Assembly (NCBI RefSeq): GCF_963378075.1
Contig: NZ_OY726394.1
Span: 3,472,001 to 3,536,000, forward strand
Direction of reading: 5' to 3'
Source of the DNA: Mycolicibacter sp. MU0083
GTDB taxonomy: Bacteria; Actinomycetota; Actinomycetes; Mycobacteriales; Mycobacteriaceae
Length of the DNA stretch: 64,000 nucleotides
In this document: one piece after another, positions 1 through 9,700 of the stretch
How the letters are laid out: each line of letters starts with the position of its first letter
Numbering within the stretch: the stretch's first letter is position 1
Made by a program: the position numbers and the translations under genes
Notes under the pieces: generated by a model
The model's database searches: none
What the model saw: the letters and a program-made list of their open reading frames with translations, nothing else
What the model was told of the DNA's origin: nothing

Positions 1-463
1 CGGGCGACCCGGCGGCCACGAGTTCGGCGGCGATCGCACTGCTCATGAAGAACGCGGTCTCCAGGTTCTGGGTGAAGATCTTCCGCCAGTCCGCGCGCGT
101 CACCCGGGTGGACGGCATCCAGGTCGACGGTTCGGCGCCGCCGGCGACGTTGACCAGTCCGTAGAGCCGTCCGTCGGCGCGCCGGGCGGCGTCGAGCACC
201 GTGGCGACACCCTCGTCGGTGGCGGAATCGGCCGCCACCGGCACCACCGGCAGGCCCCGGTCGGCCAGCGGCGCGATGTGTTCGTCGAGGTTGTCCCGCG
301 AGCGGCTGACCGCGATCACCGTGGCACCGGCCTCGGCGGCCATCGCGGTGACCGTGGTGCCGATACCGCCGCCGCCGGCCCCCGACACCACCACGATCCG
401 GCCGTCGAGCGCGGAGCCGCTCAACGGGCTGGGCTGACTGGAAGGAGTGGAGTGATCCGCCAT
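1..463 (-). CDS. Short-chain dehydrogenase/reductase, 3' part cut by window edge
   Basis: This reading frame starts at an ATG on the minus strand at 463 and runs off the left edge, so only about 154 N-terminal residues are visible. They show a Rossmann cofactor motif (SGAGGGGIG, near residues 29-37), a central NVAGG motif typical of SDR enzymes, and the following helix region. The catalytic Ser-Tyr-Lys would lie beyond the edge. It is probably an NAD(P)-dependent oxidoreductase of unknown substrate. It is divergent from the TetR gene at 774, with 310 bp between, so it could be controlled by that regulator. The family call is firm and the substrate is unknown. Confidence 0.8.
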   Translation of the reverse strand, partial: MADHSTPSSQPSPLSGSALDGRIVVVSGAGGGGIGTTVTAMAAEAGATVIAVSRSRDNLDEHIAPLADRGLPVVPVAADSATDEGVATVLDAARRADGRLYGLVNVAGGAEPSTWMPSTRVTRADWRKIFTQNLETAFFMSSAIAAELVAAGSP

Positions 464-773
464 GACCCGCTTTCACCTGGCATCGACCGCGATCCGCACC
501 GCCGGCCGCAGCCGGATTCACGGATTTGTTCGGACAACATATGTCATTCTTCGATCTGAAGAATACTATTCCGCAGCGGCAAGCGGGGAGTCAAGGGCCG
601 AAAGTGCCGACCCGTCGGGCTTATTGTCTGGACCAACGCGGCCGGGTGCACCGCCGCTCCGGCGTCCCGCAGCCGGCGGCGCGTCCCCGCCGGGGCCAAC
701 GGTCGGCGATTGGAGATCGGCGTTGCAGGTGAGCTACTTTGACCACTCCCGTTGTCAGCGAAACCCCTAGGAG
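464..773. promoter_or_regulatory. Divergent intergenic region with a 7-bp inverted repeat
   Basis: This 310-bp gap separates the leftward SDR from the rightward TetR gene. I see no convincing gene in it. Positions 546-564 hold a perfect inverted repeat, ATTCTTC, five bases, GAAGAAT. About 14 bp to its left lies a weaker dyad (TTGT, four bases, ACAA). The A+T content around 525-575 is clearly higher than in the surrounding DNA, as expected of a promoter. A regulator site for the SDR gene is the likely meaning, but the protein that binds is not known. Confidence 0.45.
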
Positions 774-1385
774 ATGAGAGTGCCGTCCGGTCAAGGCCGA
801 GGCCGCTGGTCCGGGGTTCCCCTGAAGGAGCGGCCGGCGCTGCGTCGCAGCGAGTTCATCGCCGCCGGCGTACAGCTGCTCGGCGACGAAGGCGGGCCCA
901 CCCTGACCATCCGTTCGGTGTGCCGCGAGGCCAAGCTGACCGAACGCTACTTCTACGAGAGCTTCACCGACCGCGACGAATTCGTCCGCGCCGTCTACGA
1001 CGACGTGTGCACCCGCACGATGGAAGCGCTGATGACCACGCGCACGCCGCGCGAGGCCGTGGAGTGTTTCGTCGCCCTGATGGTCGACGACCCGGTGCGC
1101 GGCAGGGTGCTGCTGCTGGCACCGGAGAGCGAACCGGTCCTGACCCATTCCGGGGCGAGATGGATGCCCACCTTCATCACGATGGTGCAGCGCACCCTGA
1201 CCCAGTTCGGCGATGCGGCGGTCCAGCAGATGGTCGCGACCGGGCTGATCGGCGCGCTGACCGCGCTGTTCACCACCTACCTGGCCGGTCACCTGCAGGT
1301 CAGTCGCGCCCAGTTCATCGATTTCTGTGTCGACATGCTGCTCAGCACGCAGGCGCAACGTGAGGACGACGCCGACCGGCGCTGA
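774..1385 (+). CDS. TetR-family transcriptional regulator
   Basis: The 203-residue protein has an N-terminal TetR helix-turn-helix (residues about 23-67). Typical features are the helix ending in LLGDEGGPTLTIRSV and the recognition segment LTERYFYESFTDRDEF. The C-terminal part is helical and would form the ligand and dimer domain. The length is normal for the family. It precedes desA1 in the same direction with 85 bp between, the arrangement of Rv0825c and desA1 in M. tuberculosis. It may regulate the divergent SDR or desA1; the sequence does not decide. The ATG at 774 is used because the preceding bases include GGAG. Confidence 0.8.
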   Translation: MRVPSGQGRGRWSGVPLKERPALRRSEFIAAGVQLLGDEGGPTLTIRSVCREAKLTERYFYESFTDRDEFVRAVYDDVCTRTMEALMTTRTPREAVECFVALMVDDPVRGRVLLLAPESEPVLTHSGARWMPTFITMVQRTLTQFGDAAVQQMVATGLIGALTALFTTYLAGHLQVSRAQFIDFCVDMLLSTQAQREDDADRR

Positions 1386-1403
1386 AACACGCCCCGGAAA
1401 AAC

Positions 1404-1465
1404 TTGATGCTACCGACGGACACAGATATATTGCCTGCAACTAGTCGACACAGATATCTGGGGAG
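1404..1465 (+). promoter_or_regulatory. desA1 promoter with repeated CAGATAT operator-like sites
   Basis: A -35-like TTGATG (1404-1409) and a -10-like TATATT (1427-1432) are 17 bp apart. The 11-mer GACACAGATAT occurs twice, at 1419-1429 overlapping the -10 and at 1447-1457 just downstream of the expected start of transcription. In the second copy it extends into the perfect palindrome CAGATATCTG (1451-1460). GGGGAG (1460-1465) is the ribosome binding site. Two copies bracketing the transcription start suggest repression. Desaturase genes of mycobacteria are known to be regulated by a TetR-type repressor (MadR), but I cannot confirm that this is its site. Confidence 0.55.
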
Positions 1466-1470
1466 CGGGC

Positions 1471-2472
1471 ATGGCACGGGAATGGACCGACCTAGAGGTA
1501 CTGCACGAGCTCGAGCCGGTCGTCGAGAACGCGGTCAACCGGCACTTCTCGATGGCCAAGGACTGGAACCCGCACGACTACGTGCCGTGGTCGGAGGGCA
1601 AGAACTACTACGCGCTCGGCGGGCAGGACTGGCACCCCGAGCAGTCGAAGCTGTCCGAGGTCGCCCGGACCGCGATGATCCAGAACCTGCTGACCGAGGA
1701 CAACCTGCCGTCGTACCACCGCGAGATCGCGATGAACTTCACCATGGACGCCCCCTGGGGCACCTGGGTCAACCGGTGGACCGCCGAGGAGAACCGGCAC
1801 GGGATCGCCCTGCGCGACTACCTGGTCGTCACGCGTAACTGCGACCCGATCGAGCTGGAGACACTGCGGATGGAGACCGTCAACCGCGGCTTCAGCCCGG
1901 GCCAGAACCACCAGGTCCAAGACGACCTGTTCGCCGAGAGCATCTTCGACTCGGTGATCTATGTCAGCTTCCAGGAGCTGGCCACCCGCATCTCGCACCG
2001 CAACACCGGCCGGGCCTGCAACGACCCGGTCGCCGACCAGCTGCTGGCCCGGATCTCGCACGACGAGAACCTGCACATGATCTTCTACCGGGACGTGGCC
2101 GCCGTCGGCTTCGACATCGCACCCGATAAGGCGATGGCCTCGCTCTACCGGGTGCTGGCCAACTTCCAGATGCCCGGGTTCGTGGTCCCGGAGTTCCGCC
2201 GCAAGGCGGTGATCATCGCGGTCGGCGGTGTCTACGACCCGATGATCCACCGCGACGACGTGGTGATGCCGGTGCTGAAGAAGTGGGGCATCCTCGAGCG
2301 CGAGTTCAGCGGCGAGGCCGCCCACTACCAGGAGAAGATCGGCCAGATCGTCGCCGAACTGGACGAGACCTGCGTGAAGTTCGAAACGGCCAAGCAGCGC
2401 CGGCTCGAGCGGGAGGCCAAGATGGCCGAGAAGCGTGCCGCCAAGAAGGTGCTGGAGCCATCGGCACCGTAG
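1471..2472 (+). CDS. desA1: Acyl-ACP desaturase DesA1
   Basis: The 333-residue protein is a soluble ferritin-like di-iron fatty-acid desaturase. It carries the two iron-binding helices with EENRHG (near residue 108) and DENLHM (near residue 198). In mycobacteria DesA1 introduces a double bond into acyl-ACP during meromycolate synthesis and is essential. The length matches the family (about 338). The C-terminus is a charged helix (KRRLEREAKMAEKRAAKK). The ATG is preceded by a good ribosome binding site. A promoter with repeated operator-like motifs lies upstream, and the dihydrouridine synthase gene follows directly. Confidence 0.95.
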   Translation: MAREWTDLEVLHELEPVVENAVNRHFSMAKDWNPHDYVPWSEGKNYYALGGQDWHPEQSKLSEVARTAMIQNLLTEDNLPSYHREIAMNFTMDAPWGTWVNRWTAEENRHGIALRDYLVVTRNCDPIELETLRMETVNRGFSPGQNHQVQDDLFAESIFDSVIYVSFQELATRISHRNTGRACNDPVADQLLARISHDENLHMIFYRDVAAVGFDIAPDKAMASLYRVLANFQMPGFVVPEFRRKAVIIAVGGVYDPMIHRDDVVMPVLKKWGILEREFSGEAAHYQEKIGQIVAELDETCVKFETAKQRRLEREAKMAEKRAAKKVLEPSAP

Positions 2473-2498
2473 TCGACGGCGTAGGCAACGGCGGCGAC

Positions 2499-3692
2499 CT
2501 GCGTCGCCCGGCTGCGCCGCGCTCGCAGTCGCCGCGCGACCTGGCGGCGCGACCGGCGCTGCGCATCGGATCGATCGAGCTGGCCAGCCCCGTGGTGCTG
2601 GCCCCGATGGCCGGTGTCACCAACGTCGCATTCCGCACGCTCTGCCGCGAGCTGGAAGTGTCCCGCGCCGGAACGGTCAGCGGGCTGTACGTGTGCGAGA
2701 TGGTGACCGCGCGGGCCCTGGTCGAACGCCATCCCGCGACGTTGCACATGACCACGTTCGGACCGGACGAGTCACCGCGATCGCTGCAGCTCTACACCGT
2801 CGACCCCGACACCACCTACGCCGCGGCGAAGATGATCGCCGACGAGGGGCTCGCCGACCACATCGACATGAACTTCGGCTGCCCGGTGCCGAAGGTGACC
2901 CGGCTCGGCGGGGGTTCGGCCCTGCCCTACAAGCGGCGCCTGTTCGGCAACATCGTCGCCGCCGCGGTGCGCGGCACCGCGGGCACCGATATTCCGGTGA
3001 CGGTCAAGTTCCGTATCGGGATCGACGACGCCCACCACACCCACCTGGATGCGGGCCGTATCGCCGAGGCCGAGGGCGCCGCCGCGGTGGCGCTGCACGC
3101 GCGGACCGCGGCACAGCGCTACTCCGGGACCGCGGACTGGGAGCAGATCGCGGCGCTCAAGGCCGAAGTCCGCTCCATTCCGGTGCTGGGCAACGGGGAC
3201 ATCTTCGAAGCCGGCGACGCGCTGGCGATGATGGCGTCCACCGGCTGCGACGGCGTGGTCGTCGGCCGGGGCTGCCTGGGACGCCCGTGGCTGTTCGGCG
3301 AGTTGTCGGCGGCGTTCGCCGGCCGCCCCACCCCCACCCCGCCCACGTTGGGCGAGGTCGCCGACATCATCCGCCGCCACGGCGAGCTGCTGGCCGCCCA
3401 TTTCGGCGAGGACAAGGGTATGCGGGAGATCCGCAAACACGTCGCCTGGTACCTGCACGGCTTCCCCGCCGGATCCGAGCTGCGGCGCACCCTGTCGATG
3501 GTGACCACACTGGCCGAACTGGACGGGCTGCTGAGGCAGCTGGACGGATCGATCCCCTTCCCGGACGCCGCCACCGGCCCCCGCGGGCGCCAGGGATCGG
3601 CGGCCAAGGTCACGCTGCCCGAGGGGTGGCTGGACGACCCCGACGACTGCGCGGTTCCGGCCGGAGCGGACATTATGCATTCGGGTGGCTGA
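2499..3692 (+). CDS. dus: tRNA-dihydrouridine synthase (DusB/NifR3 type)
   Basis: This FMN enzyme reduces uridine to dihydrouridine in tRNA. The TIM barrel is complete: LAPMAGVTN near the start, the active-site cysteine in MNFGCPVPK, VKFRIG, ALHARTAAQRYSG, the FMN phosphate loop GNGDI, and VVGRGCLGRPW. The C-terminal helical domain includes GMREIRKHVAWYLHGFP. The start is a problem. Downstream of desA1 the frame has no ATG, GTG or TTG before residues already inside the barrel. The only conventional start (GTG 2283) would overlap desA1 by 190 bp. I placed the start at a CTG (2499), giving 397 residues, close to the usual length near 390. The product is certain; the start is not. Confidence 0.85.
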   Translation: MRRPAAPRSQSPRDLAARPALRIGSIELASPVVLAPMAGVTNVAFRTLCRELEVSRAGTVSGLYVCEMVTARALVERHPATLHMTTFGPDESPRSLQLYTVDPDTTYAAAKMIADEGLADHIDMNFGCPVPKVTRLGGGSALPYKRRLFGNIVAAAVRGTAGTDIPVTVKFRIGIDDAHHTHLDAGRIAEAEGAAAVALHARTAAQRYSGTADWEQIAALKAEVRSIPVLGNGDIFEAGDALAMMASTGCDGVVVGRGCLGRPWLFGELSAAFAGRPTPTPPTLGEVADIIRRHGELLAAHFGEDKGMREIRKHVAWYLHGFPAGSELRRTLSMVTTLAELDGLLRQLDGSIPFPDAATGPRGRQGSAAKVTLPEGWLDDPDDCAVPAGADIMHSGG

Positions 3693-3874
3693 AATGAGAC
3701 TCACTCGACATCGCGTGTCTGGAAAGTTCTCACTAGAATAAGTAGCTTGTTGCCCCGGGCAGAGATCCTCTCTGCGGGGGTGGATGCGAGTACGGAGACC
3801 AATGCCGATCATCCGTACTGCACCGGCGTGCGATCGACGCGCGCGGGTATGACGACTCGGAGGCCCTTGAGGAC

Positions 3875-6040
3875 ATGAGTGACGGCGACAGCGCCACTCC
3901 TGGCCACGGGGCGCCCGACGGCGGCGACGACGGTGACCACCAGCTCATGACGCTGGCACCGCCGGAGCGACCCGCTCCCTGGGAACGCTGGCAGAACTCC
4001 GCCCCCGAACCCCCCGCTGCGCCGCGGCGCAGCGGCTCACGGCGCCGCAACGGCGGCAACGGTTCGGTGAGCGTCGCCGACCTGATCGCCCGGGTCAACG
4101 CCGACGCTCCGCCGTCGGGTGGGCGCCGTCGACGCCGGGCCGCCGGCCTGCCCCCGCAGACCTTGGAAGCGCCCGCGCCCCTCGTCGTACCCGAACCCGA
4201 ACCCGAGTCCGACCGTCTCCCGGTCCCCGATATCGCCGAGGCCCCGGCCCCGGCACCGTCGCCCGATATCGCCGAGGTGGCCTACCCGTCGGAACTGCCC
4301 GACCTGGACCGCATCCACGGCACGACGCTCGACACCGCCCCGGACACCGACTGGGATGCGGCGGCCGCGACCGTCGAGCTTCCCGACGTGGAGCACGAGA
4401 TCCCGCCGGTGCGGATCGATCCGCACCGCCGTACCGCCACCGAGCAGAGCGAGCCGCCCCGGGCCGCACCGCACCGCCGGGCGAAGCTCGCGGGTCGGGC
4501 GGTCGCGGCGATGCTGGCGATCTTCACCCTGGTGCTCACCGGTTCGGCCTGGCAGTGGAGCAGCACGAAGAACCGCAGTCTCAACCATGTCAGTGCGCTG
4601 GACCCGGGCTCGCACGACATCCTCGACGCGGCCGGCCAATACGGCGACGAAAACTTCCTGATCGTCGGTGCCGACACCCGCGCCGGCGCCAACAGCGACA
4701 TCGGGGCGGGCAGTGTCGAGGACGCCGAAGGTGCGCGTTCGGACACGATCATGCTGGTCAACATCCCGGCGAACCGCAAACGGGTGGTGGTGGTGTCGTT
4801 CCCGCGGGACCTGGCGATCACCCCGATCGAATGTGACGTCTGGAACGCCGCGACCGGTGTGTACGGCCCGATCTACGACGAGGAGACCGGCACCTACAGC
4901 GACGAGACCGTCTACACCGAGACCAAACTGAACTCCACCTACGCCTACGGCGGGCCTAAATGCCTGGTCAAGGAGATCCAGAAGCTGTCGGGGCTGGCGA
5001 TCAACCGATTCATGGCCGTCGACTTCGTCGGCTTCGGCAAGATGGTCGACGCGCTGGGCGGTGTCGAGGTCTGCACCCCCAGCCCGCTCTACGACCTCGA
5101 ACTGGGCAGTGTCCTGGAGAATCCCGGCCGGCAGCGGGTCAACGGCGCGACCGCGTTGAACTATGTGCGCGCGCGCAACGTCACCACCGAGGACAACGGG
5201 GACTACGGCCGCATCAAACGCCAACAGTTGTTCCTGTCGTCGCTGCTGCGCTCGCTGATCTCCACCAACACGTTCTTCTCTCCGACCAAGCTCAACAACG
5301 TGGTCAACATGTTCATCGGCGACAGCTCGGTGGACAACATCACCACCAAAGACCTGGTGAACCTCGGCCAGTCCCTGCAGAAGGTCTCCGCCGGACACAT
5401 CACCTTCGTCACCGTGCCGACCAGTGAGACCGACGAGAACGGCGACGAGGTTCCGCGGATGGACGACATGCGGGCACTGTTCGACGCGATCATCAACGAC
5501 GACCCGCTGCCCGGCGAGAACGACCACAACGCCACATCCGTGCCGACCACCACTACCGGCCCCACCACGGCGTCGAGTTCGCAACCGGCTGCACCGAGCA
5601 GCACCGCCAAACCGCCCAGCGAGCGGGTACGCGCGGTCACGACCTCGCCGGGCACCGTCACCGTGCGGGTATCCAACGCCACCGAGCAGACCGGCCTGGC
5701 CGGGGCCACCTCCACGGAGCTGCAGCAGTGGGGGTTCAACGTCGACAACGCCGACGACTACCCCGGCATCGTCAAGACCACCAAGGTGCTGTTCTCGCCC
5801 GGCAACGAGCAGGCGGCGGCCACGGTCTCCTCGGCGCTGTCGGGGGCGCCGATCGAGCGGGTCAGCGGGCTGGGCAGCATCGTGCGGGTGGTGCTGGGCT
5901 CGGACTTCCGCGCGGTGAGCAAACCGGCCGCCGGCGGCTCGACGATCAACGTCATCCTCAACCGCGGTGCCAACGTCGAGCCCACCGAACTGCCCGACGA
6001 CCTCACCGTCACCAACGCCGCCGACACCACCTGCGAGTAG
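3875..6040 (+). CDS. LytR-CpsA-Psr family cell-wall glycopolymer ligase
   Basis: The 721-residue membrane protein has three parts. A long Pro/Glu-rich cytoplasmic N-terminus (1-200) comes first. One transmembrane helix follows (about 205-225, [19 protein letters not shown]). The extracellular LCP domain then begins around residue 260 ([35 protein letters not shown]) with the conserved arginine-rich motif [13 protein letters not shown]. After a Ser/Thr/Pro linker a LytR_C domain ends the protein (from about 590, [16 protein letters not shown]). In mycobacteria LCP proteins join arabinogalactan to peptidoglycan. It corresponds to Rv0822c. The 182-bp upstream gap contains a -10-like TAGAAT (3734-3739), without a convincing -35. 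Confidence 0.9.
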   Translation: MSDGDSATPGHGAPDGGDDGDHQLMTLAPPERPAPWERWQNSAPEPPAAPRRSGSRRRNGGNGSVSVADLIARVNADAPPSGGRRRRRAAGLPPQTLEAPAPLVVPEPEPESDRLPVPDIAEAPAPAPSPDIAEVAYPSELPDLDRIHGTTLDTAPDTDWDAAAATVELPDVEHEIPPVRIDPHRRTATEQSEPPRAAPHRRAKLAGRAVAAMLAIFTLVLTGSAWQWSSTKNRSLNHVSALDPGSHDILDAAGQYGDENFLIVGADTRAGANSDIGAGSVEDAEGARSDTIMLVNIPANRKRVVVVSFPRDLAITPIECDVWNAATGVYGPIYDEETGTYSDETVYTETKLNSTYAYGGPKCLVKEIQKLSGLAINRFMAVDFVGFGKMVDALGGVEVCTPSPLYDLELGSVLENPGRQRVNGATALNYVRARNVTTEDNGDYGRIKRQQLFLSSLLRSLISTNTFFSPTKLNNVVNMFIGDSSVDNITTKDLVNLGQSLQKVSAGHITFVTVPTSETDENGDEVPRMDDMRALFDAIINDDPLPGENDHNATSVPTTTTGPTTASSSQPAAPSSTAKPPSERVRAVTTSPGTVTVRVSNATEQTGLAGATSTELQQWGFNVDNADDYPGIVKTTKVLFSPGNEQAAATVSSALSGAPIERVSGLGSIVRVVLGSDFRAVSKPAAGGSTINVILNRGANVEPTELPDDLTVTNAADTTCE

Positions 6041-6080
6041 CCCCGCGGTGCTGCCCACCACGCCGAGCGCGATCCGGGGC

Positions 6081-6086
6081 TAATCT
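6081..6086 (+). promoter_or_regulatory. -10 box of a leaderless phoY2 transcript
   Basis: TAATCT ends seven bases before the ATG at 6094. Transcription would start on the A of the start codon, and no ribosome binding site is present. This is the standard mycobacterial leaderless arrangement. Confidence 0.55.
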
Positions 6087-6093
6087 TGAAACC

Positions 6094-6750
6094 ATGCGAA
6101 CCGCGTACCACGAGCAGCTCTCGGAGCTGGCCGAAGAACTCGGCACCATGTGCGGCCTGGCCGGTGCAGCCATGGAACGCGCCACCCAAGCGCTGCTGCA
6201 GGCGGATCTGATGCTGGCCGAACAGGTGATCAGCGATCACGAGAAGATCGCCGCGATGAGCACCCACGCCGAAGAGGCCGCCTTCGTGCTGTTGGCGTTG
6301 CAGGCCCCGGTCGCCGGCGACCTGCGGGCCATCGTCAGCTCCATCCAGATGGTCTCCGACATCGACCGCATGGGCGCACTGGCGCTGCACGTCGCCAAGA
6401 TCACCCGGCGACGCCATCCGCAACACGCACTTCCCGAAGAGGTCAACGGATATTTCGCCGAGATGGGTCGGCTCGCCGTCGAGCTGGGCAACAGCGCCCG
6501 CGAGGTGCTGCTGTCCCGGGATCCGGAACAAGCCGCCCGGATCCGCGAGGAAGACGACGCGATGGACGACCTGCACCGGCACCTGTTCTCGGTGATGATG
6601 GACAAGGAGTGGCCGCACGGCGTGGCCGCGGCCGTGGACGTCACCCTGCTGGGCCGGTTCTACGAGCGTTTCGCCGACCACGCCGTCGAGGTCGCCCGCC
6701 GGGTGATCTTCCAGGCCACCGGCAAGTTCCCCGAAGACACCGCGGAGTAG
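6094..6750 (+). CDS. phoY2: PhoU-family phosphate signalling protein PhoY2
   Basis: The 218-residue protein consists of two PhoU repeats, each a three-helix bundle (first about 10-95, second about 110-205). Metal-cluster acidic residues are visible in [10 protein letters not shown] and in [13 protein letters not shown]. PhoU proteins relay the phosphate status from the Pst transporter to the SenX3-RegX3 two-component system. In mycobacteria PhoY1 and PhoY2 affect persister formation. Its position next to the pst cluster fits this job. The start is the ATG at 6094, seven bases after a -10 box. hrpA on the other strand ends 5 bp after its stop. Confidence 0.93.
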   Translation: MRTAYHEQLSELAEELGTMCGLAGAAMERATQALLQADLMLAEQVISDHEKIAAMSTHAEEAAFVLLALQAPVAGDLRAIVSSIQMVSDIDRMGALALHVAKITRRRHPQHALPEEVNGYFAEMGRLAVELGNSAREVLLSRDPEQAARIREEDDAMDDLHRHLFSVMMDKEWPHGVAAAVDVTLLGRFYERFADHAVEVARRVIFQATGKFPEDTAE

Positions 6751-6755
6751 CTCCC

Positions 6756-9700
6756 CTAGAGCTGCTTGAGTGCCTTGAGGATCCGCTGCTCGCTGACCGG
6801 GCGCGGAGTACCGAGCTGCTGAGCCCACAGACTCACCCGTAGTTCCTGGATCTGGCGGGCGATGTCGCGCACGTCCTCGTCCCGGTGACGTGCCGTCGGC
6901 AGCGTCGCCAGCAGGTCGTCATAGGCGTCCTGCACCGCCTGTACCCGAGCCATCCGGTCCCGATCGGCCGCCAGCGCGCGCGGCAACTGCTCCAGCCGGC
7001 GACGGGCGGCGGTCAGGTAGCGGGTCAGATCGCCCAGTCGGGCACGCCCGGTCGCGGTGACGAACCCGGGAGCCAGCAGTACGTCCAATTGGCCGCGGAC
7101 ATCGGCCAGCGACTCGGCCTGGGCAGCCGGCGGCTGCCCCGGCAGCGCCAACTCGATATCCCGGGCCACGGCCAACACCTGCGCCACCCGGTTCACCACG
7201 TCGGCGGTGGTCGCCACCAGTGCGGCGGCCACCCGGTTCCGCAGTGCGACGTACTCGTCGCGGGTCCACACCGGCGACGGGCACAGCGCGTCGGTGGCGG
7301 CGTCGGCGCAGTCGTCGATCAGGTCGGTCAGCGAGCCGTCGGGATTCGCCTTGAGCATCAGCCGGGTCTGCGAACTGAGCTGCCGCTCCACGGCTTTGAC
7401 CGGTGTGGCGATCTCGCAGCGCAGCAGTCTGCGGATGCCGGGCCGCAGCGCCGACCGCTGTTGGGCCGCGGTCGAGAACACCCGCAGCTCCGCGGTGTCC
7501 CCGGCGTCGACGAAAGCCGGGAAGCCGCGGACCTCGCGGCCCGCCACCAGCCGCTGCACCCCGGTGGGGAGCGTCTCGAGGTCGTCGGGCCAGGCCCGCA
7601 GGCCGGTGCGTTCCAGCTCGGCCCCGACCGTCTCGGCCACCGCGTCGCGGGCCGGATCGGCCAGCCGCTCCTGCAGCACGGCGAGGTCCTTGCCCCTACC
7701 CACCTCGGTACCGTCGGCGGCCTCGACGGCGAACGTGACCCGCAGGTGTGCCGGGAGTTTGGACAGGTCGAAGGCGTCCAGCGGCACCGCCACGCCGGTG
7801 CGGCGACGCAGTTCCGCGGACAGCGCCCCCAGCAGGGGTTCGCCGCGGGCGGCGTCGATCGCCGACAGCACGGCGCGGGCGGTGTCGGGTGCCGGTACGA
7901 AGTTGCGCCGCAGGTCCTTCGGCAGTGACCGGATCAGCGCGGTGATCAGTTCTTCGCGCAGCGCCGGCACCTGCCAGGCGAATTCGTCACCGCCGAGGCG
8001 GGCCAACACGTCGATCGGGACGTGGACGGTGACCCCGTCATCGGCGGCGCCCGGCTCGAAGCGGTACGTCAGCGGGAGCGTCATGTCCGCGGTCGCCCAA
8101 CTGTCCGGCCGGTCGGCTCCGACCGTTTCGTCGGTGCGCAGCAGTTCGTCGCGGGTGAAGGTCAGCAGGCCCGGGGTGGCCTGGCGCTGCTTGCGCCACC
8201 AGCCGTCGAAGTGCCGCGCCGAGACCACGTCGGCCGGTATCCGGGCGTCGTAGAGGTCGTAGACGGTGTCGTCGTCGACGATCAGATCGCGGCGCCGCAC
8301 CCGGTCCTCCAATGCCTGCAACCGGGTGCGCAACTCCGCGTTGTCGGCCAGGAACCGGTGCTTGCCGGTCCAGTCGCCCTCCACCAGGGCGTGCCTGATG
8401 AACAGTTCCCGGGCCACCGCCGGTTCCACCCGGGCGTAGCCGACCCGGCGGCGCGCCACCAACGGCAGCCCGTAGAGCGTGGCCCTTTCGAAGGCCATCA
8501 CCTCACCGCGCTTGGCGTCCCAGTGCGGCTCGCTGTAGCTGCGCTGCACCAGGTCGCCGGCGACCCGTTCGACCATCTCGGGTTCGATGCGCGCCGCCGT
8601 GCGCCCGAACAGCCGACTGGTCTCCACGAGTTCGGCCACCATCGTCCAGCGCGGCGGCCGTTTGGCCAGCACCGATCCGGGTGCCAGCACGAATTTCGAA
8701 TTCCGCGCCCCGGCGAACTCGCGGCCGTCGTCGCGGCGCATCCCGACGTGCGACAACAGTCCGGCCAACAGGGCGGCATGGATCGCCGCGGGCTTCGCCG
8801 GATCGTCGGCCGGTCCCCTGGTGTCGCGGATACCGATATCCCCGGCGATGCTGCGCAGCTGTCCGACCAGGTCCTGCCATTCCCGGATCCGCAGGTAGTG
8901 CAGGAACTCGTCCCGGCACATCCGTCGAAACGCGCTGCCGCTCAAGGCTTTACGTTGCCCTGATAGATACGACCACAGGTTGAGGTAGGCGATGAAGTCC
9001 GATGCGTCGTCGGCGAATCGCGCATGTTTGGCCCGGGCGGCCTCCTCCCGCTCCAGCGGCCGCTCCCGGGGATCGGGGATGGTCAGGGCGGCGGCCAGCA
9101 CCAGTACCTCACGCACGCACCCCTCGGCCTCGGCGGCGACGATCATCCGACCCAGGCGCGGATCCACCGGCAGCCGGGCCAGCCGGCGTCCGACGGCGGT
9201 GATCGCACCCTGCGGAGTGAAGGCGCCGAGTTCGACCAGTAACTGCACCCCGTCGCGGATGCTGCGCGAATCCGGTGGGTCGAGGAAACCGAAATCCTCC
9301 ATCGCACCCAGCCGAAGCGATGCCATCCGCAGCAACACCGCGGCCAGATTGGTGCGCAGCACCTCGGGATCGGTGTAGCGCGGGCGGGCCTCGAAGTCGG
9401 CCTCGCTGTAGAGCCGGATGCATACCCCCGGTGCGGTGCGGCCGCACCGACCGCTGCGCTGGGCGGCGGAGGCCTGCGAGATGGGTTCGATCGGCAGCCG
9501 CTGCACCTTCAGCCGGCGGCTGTACCGGGAGATCCGGGCATTGCCGGGGTCGATGACATAGCGGATACCCGGCACGGTCAGCGACGTCTCGGCCACATTG
9601 GTGGCCAGCACGACCCGGCGGCCGGCCCGGGACGGGGCGAAGACCTTCTGCTGTTCGGCGGTGGACAGCCGCGCGTACAGCGGCAGGATCTCGGTATTGG

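Noticed and set aside
4037..6061. 674-codon minus-strand frame over the LCP gene
   Set aside because: It mirrors the LCP gene, has no recognisable domain and shows the Arg/Gly/Val/Asp bias of antisense frames.
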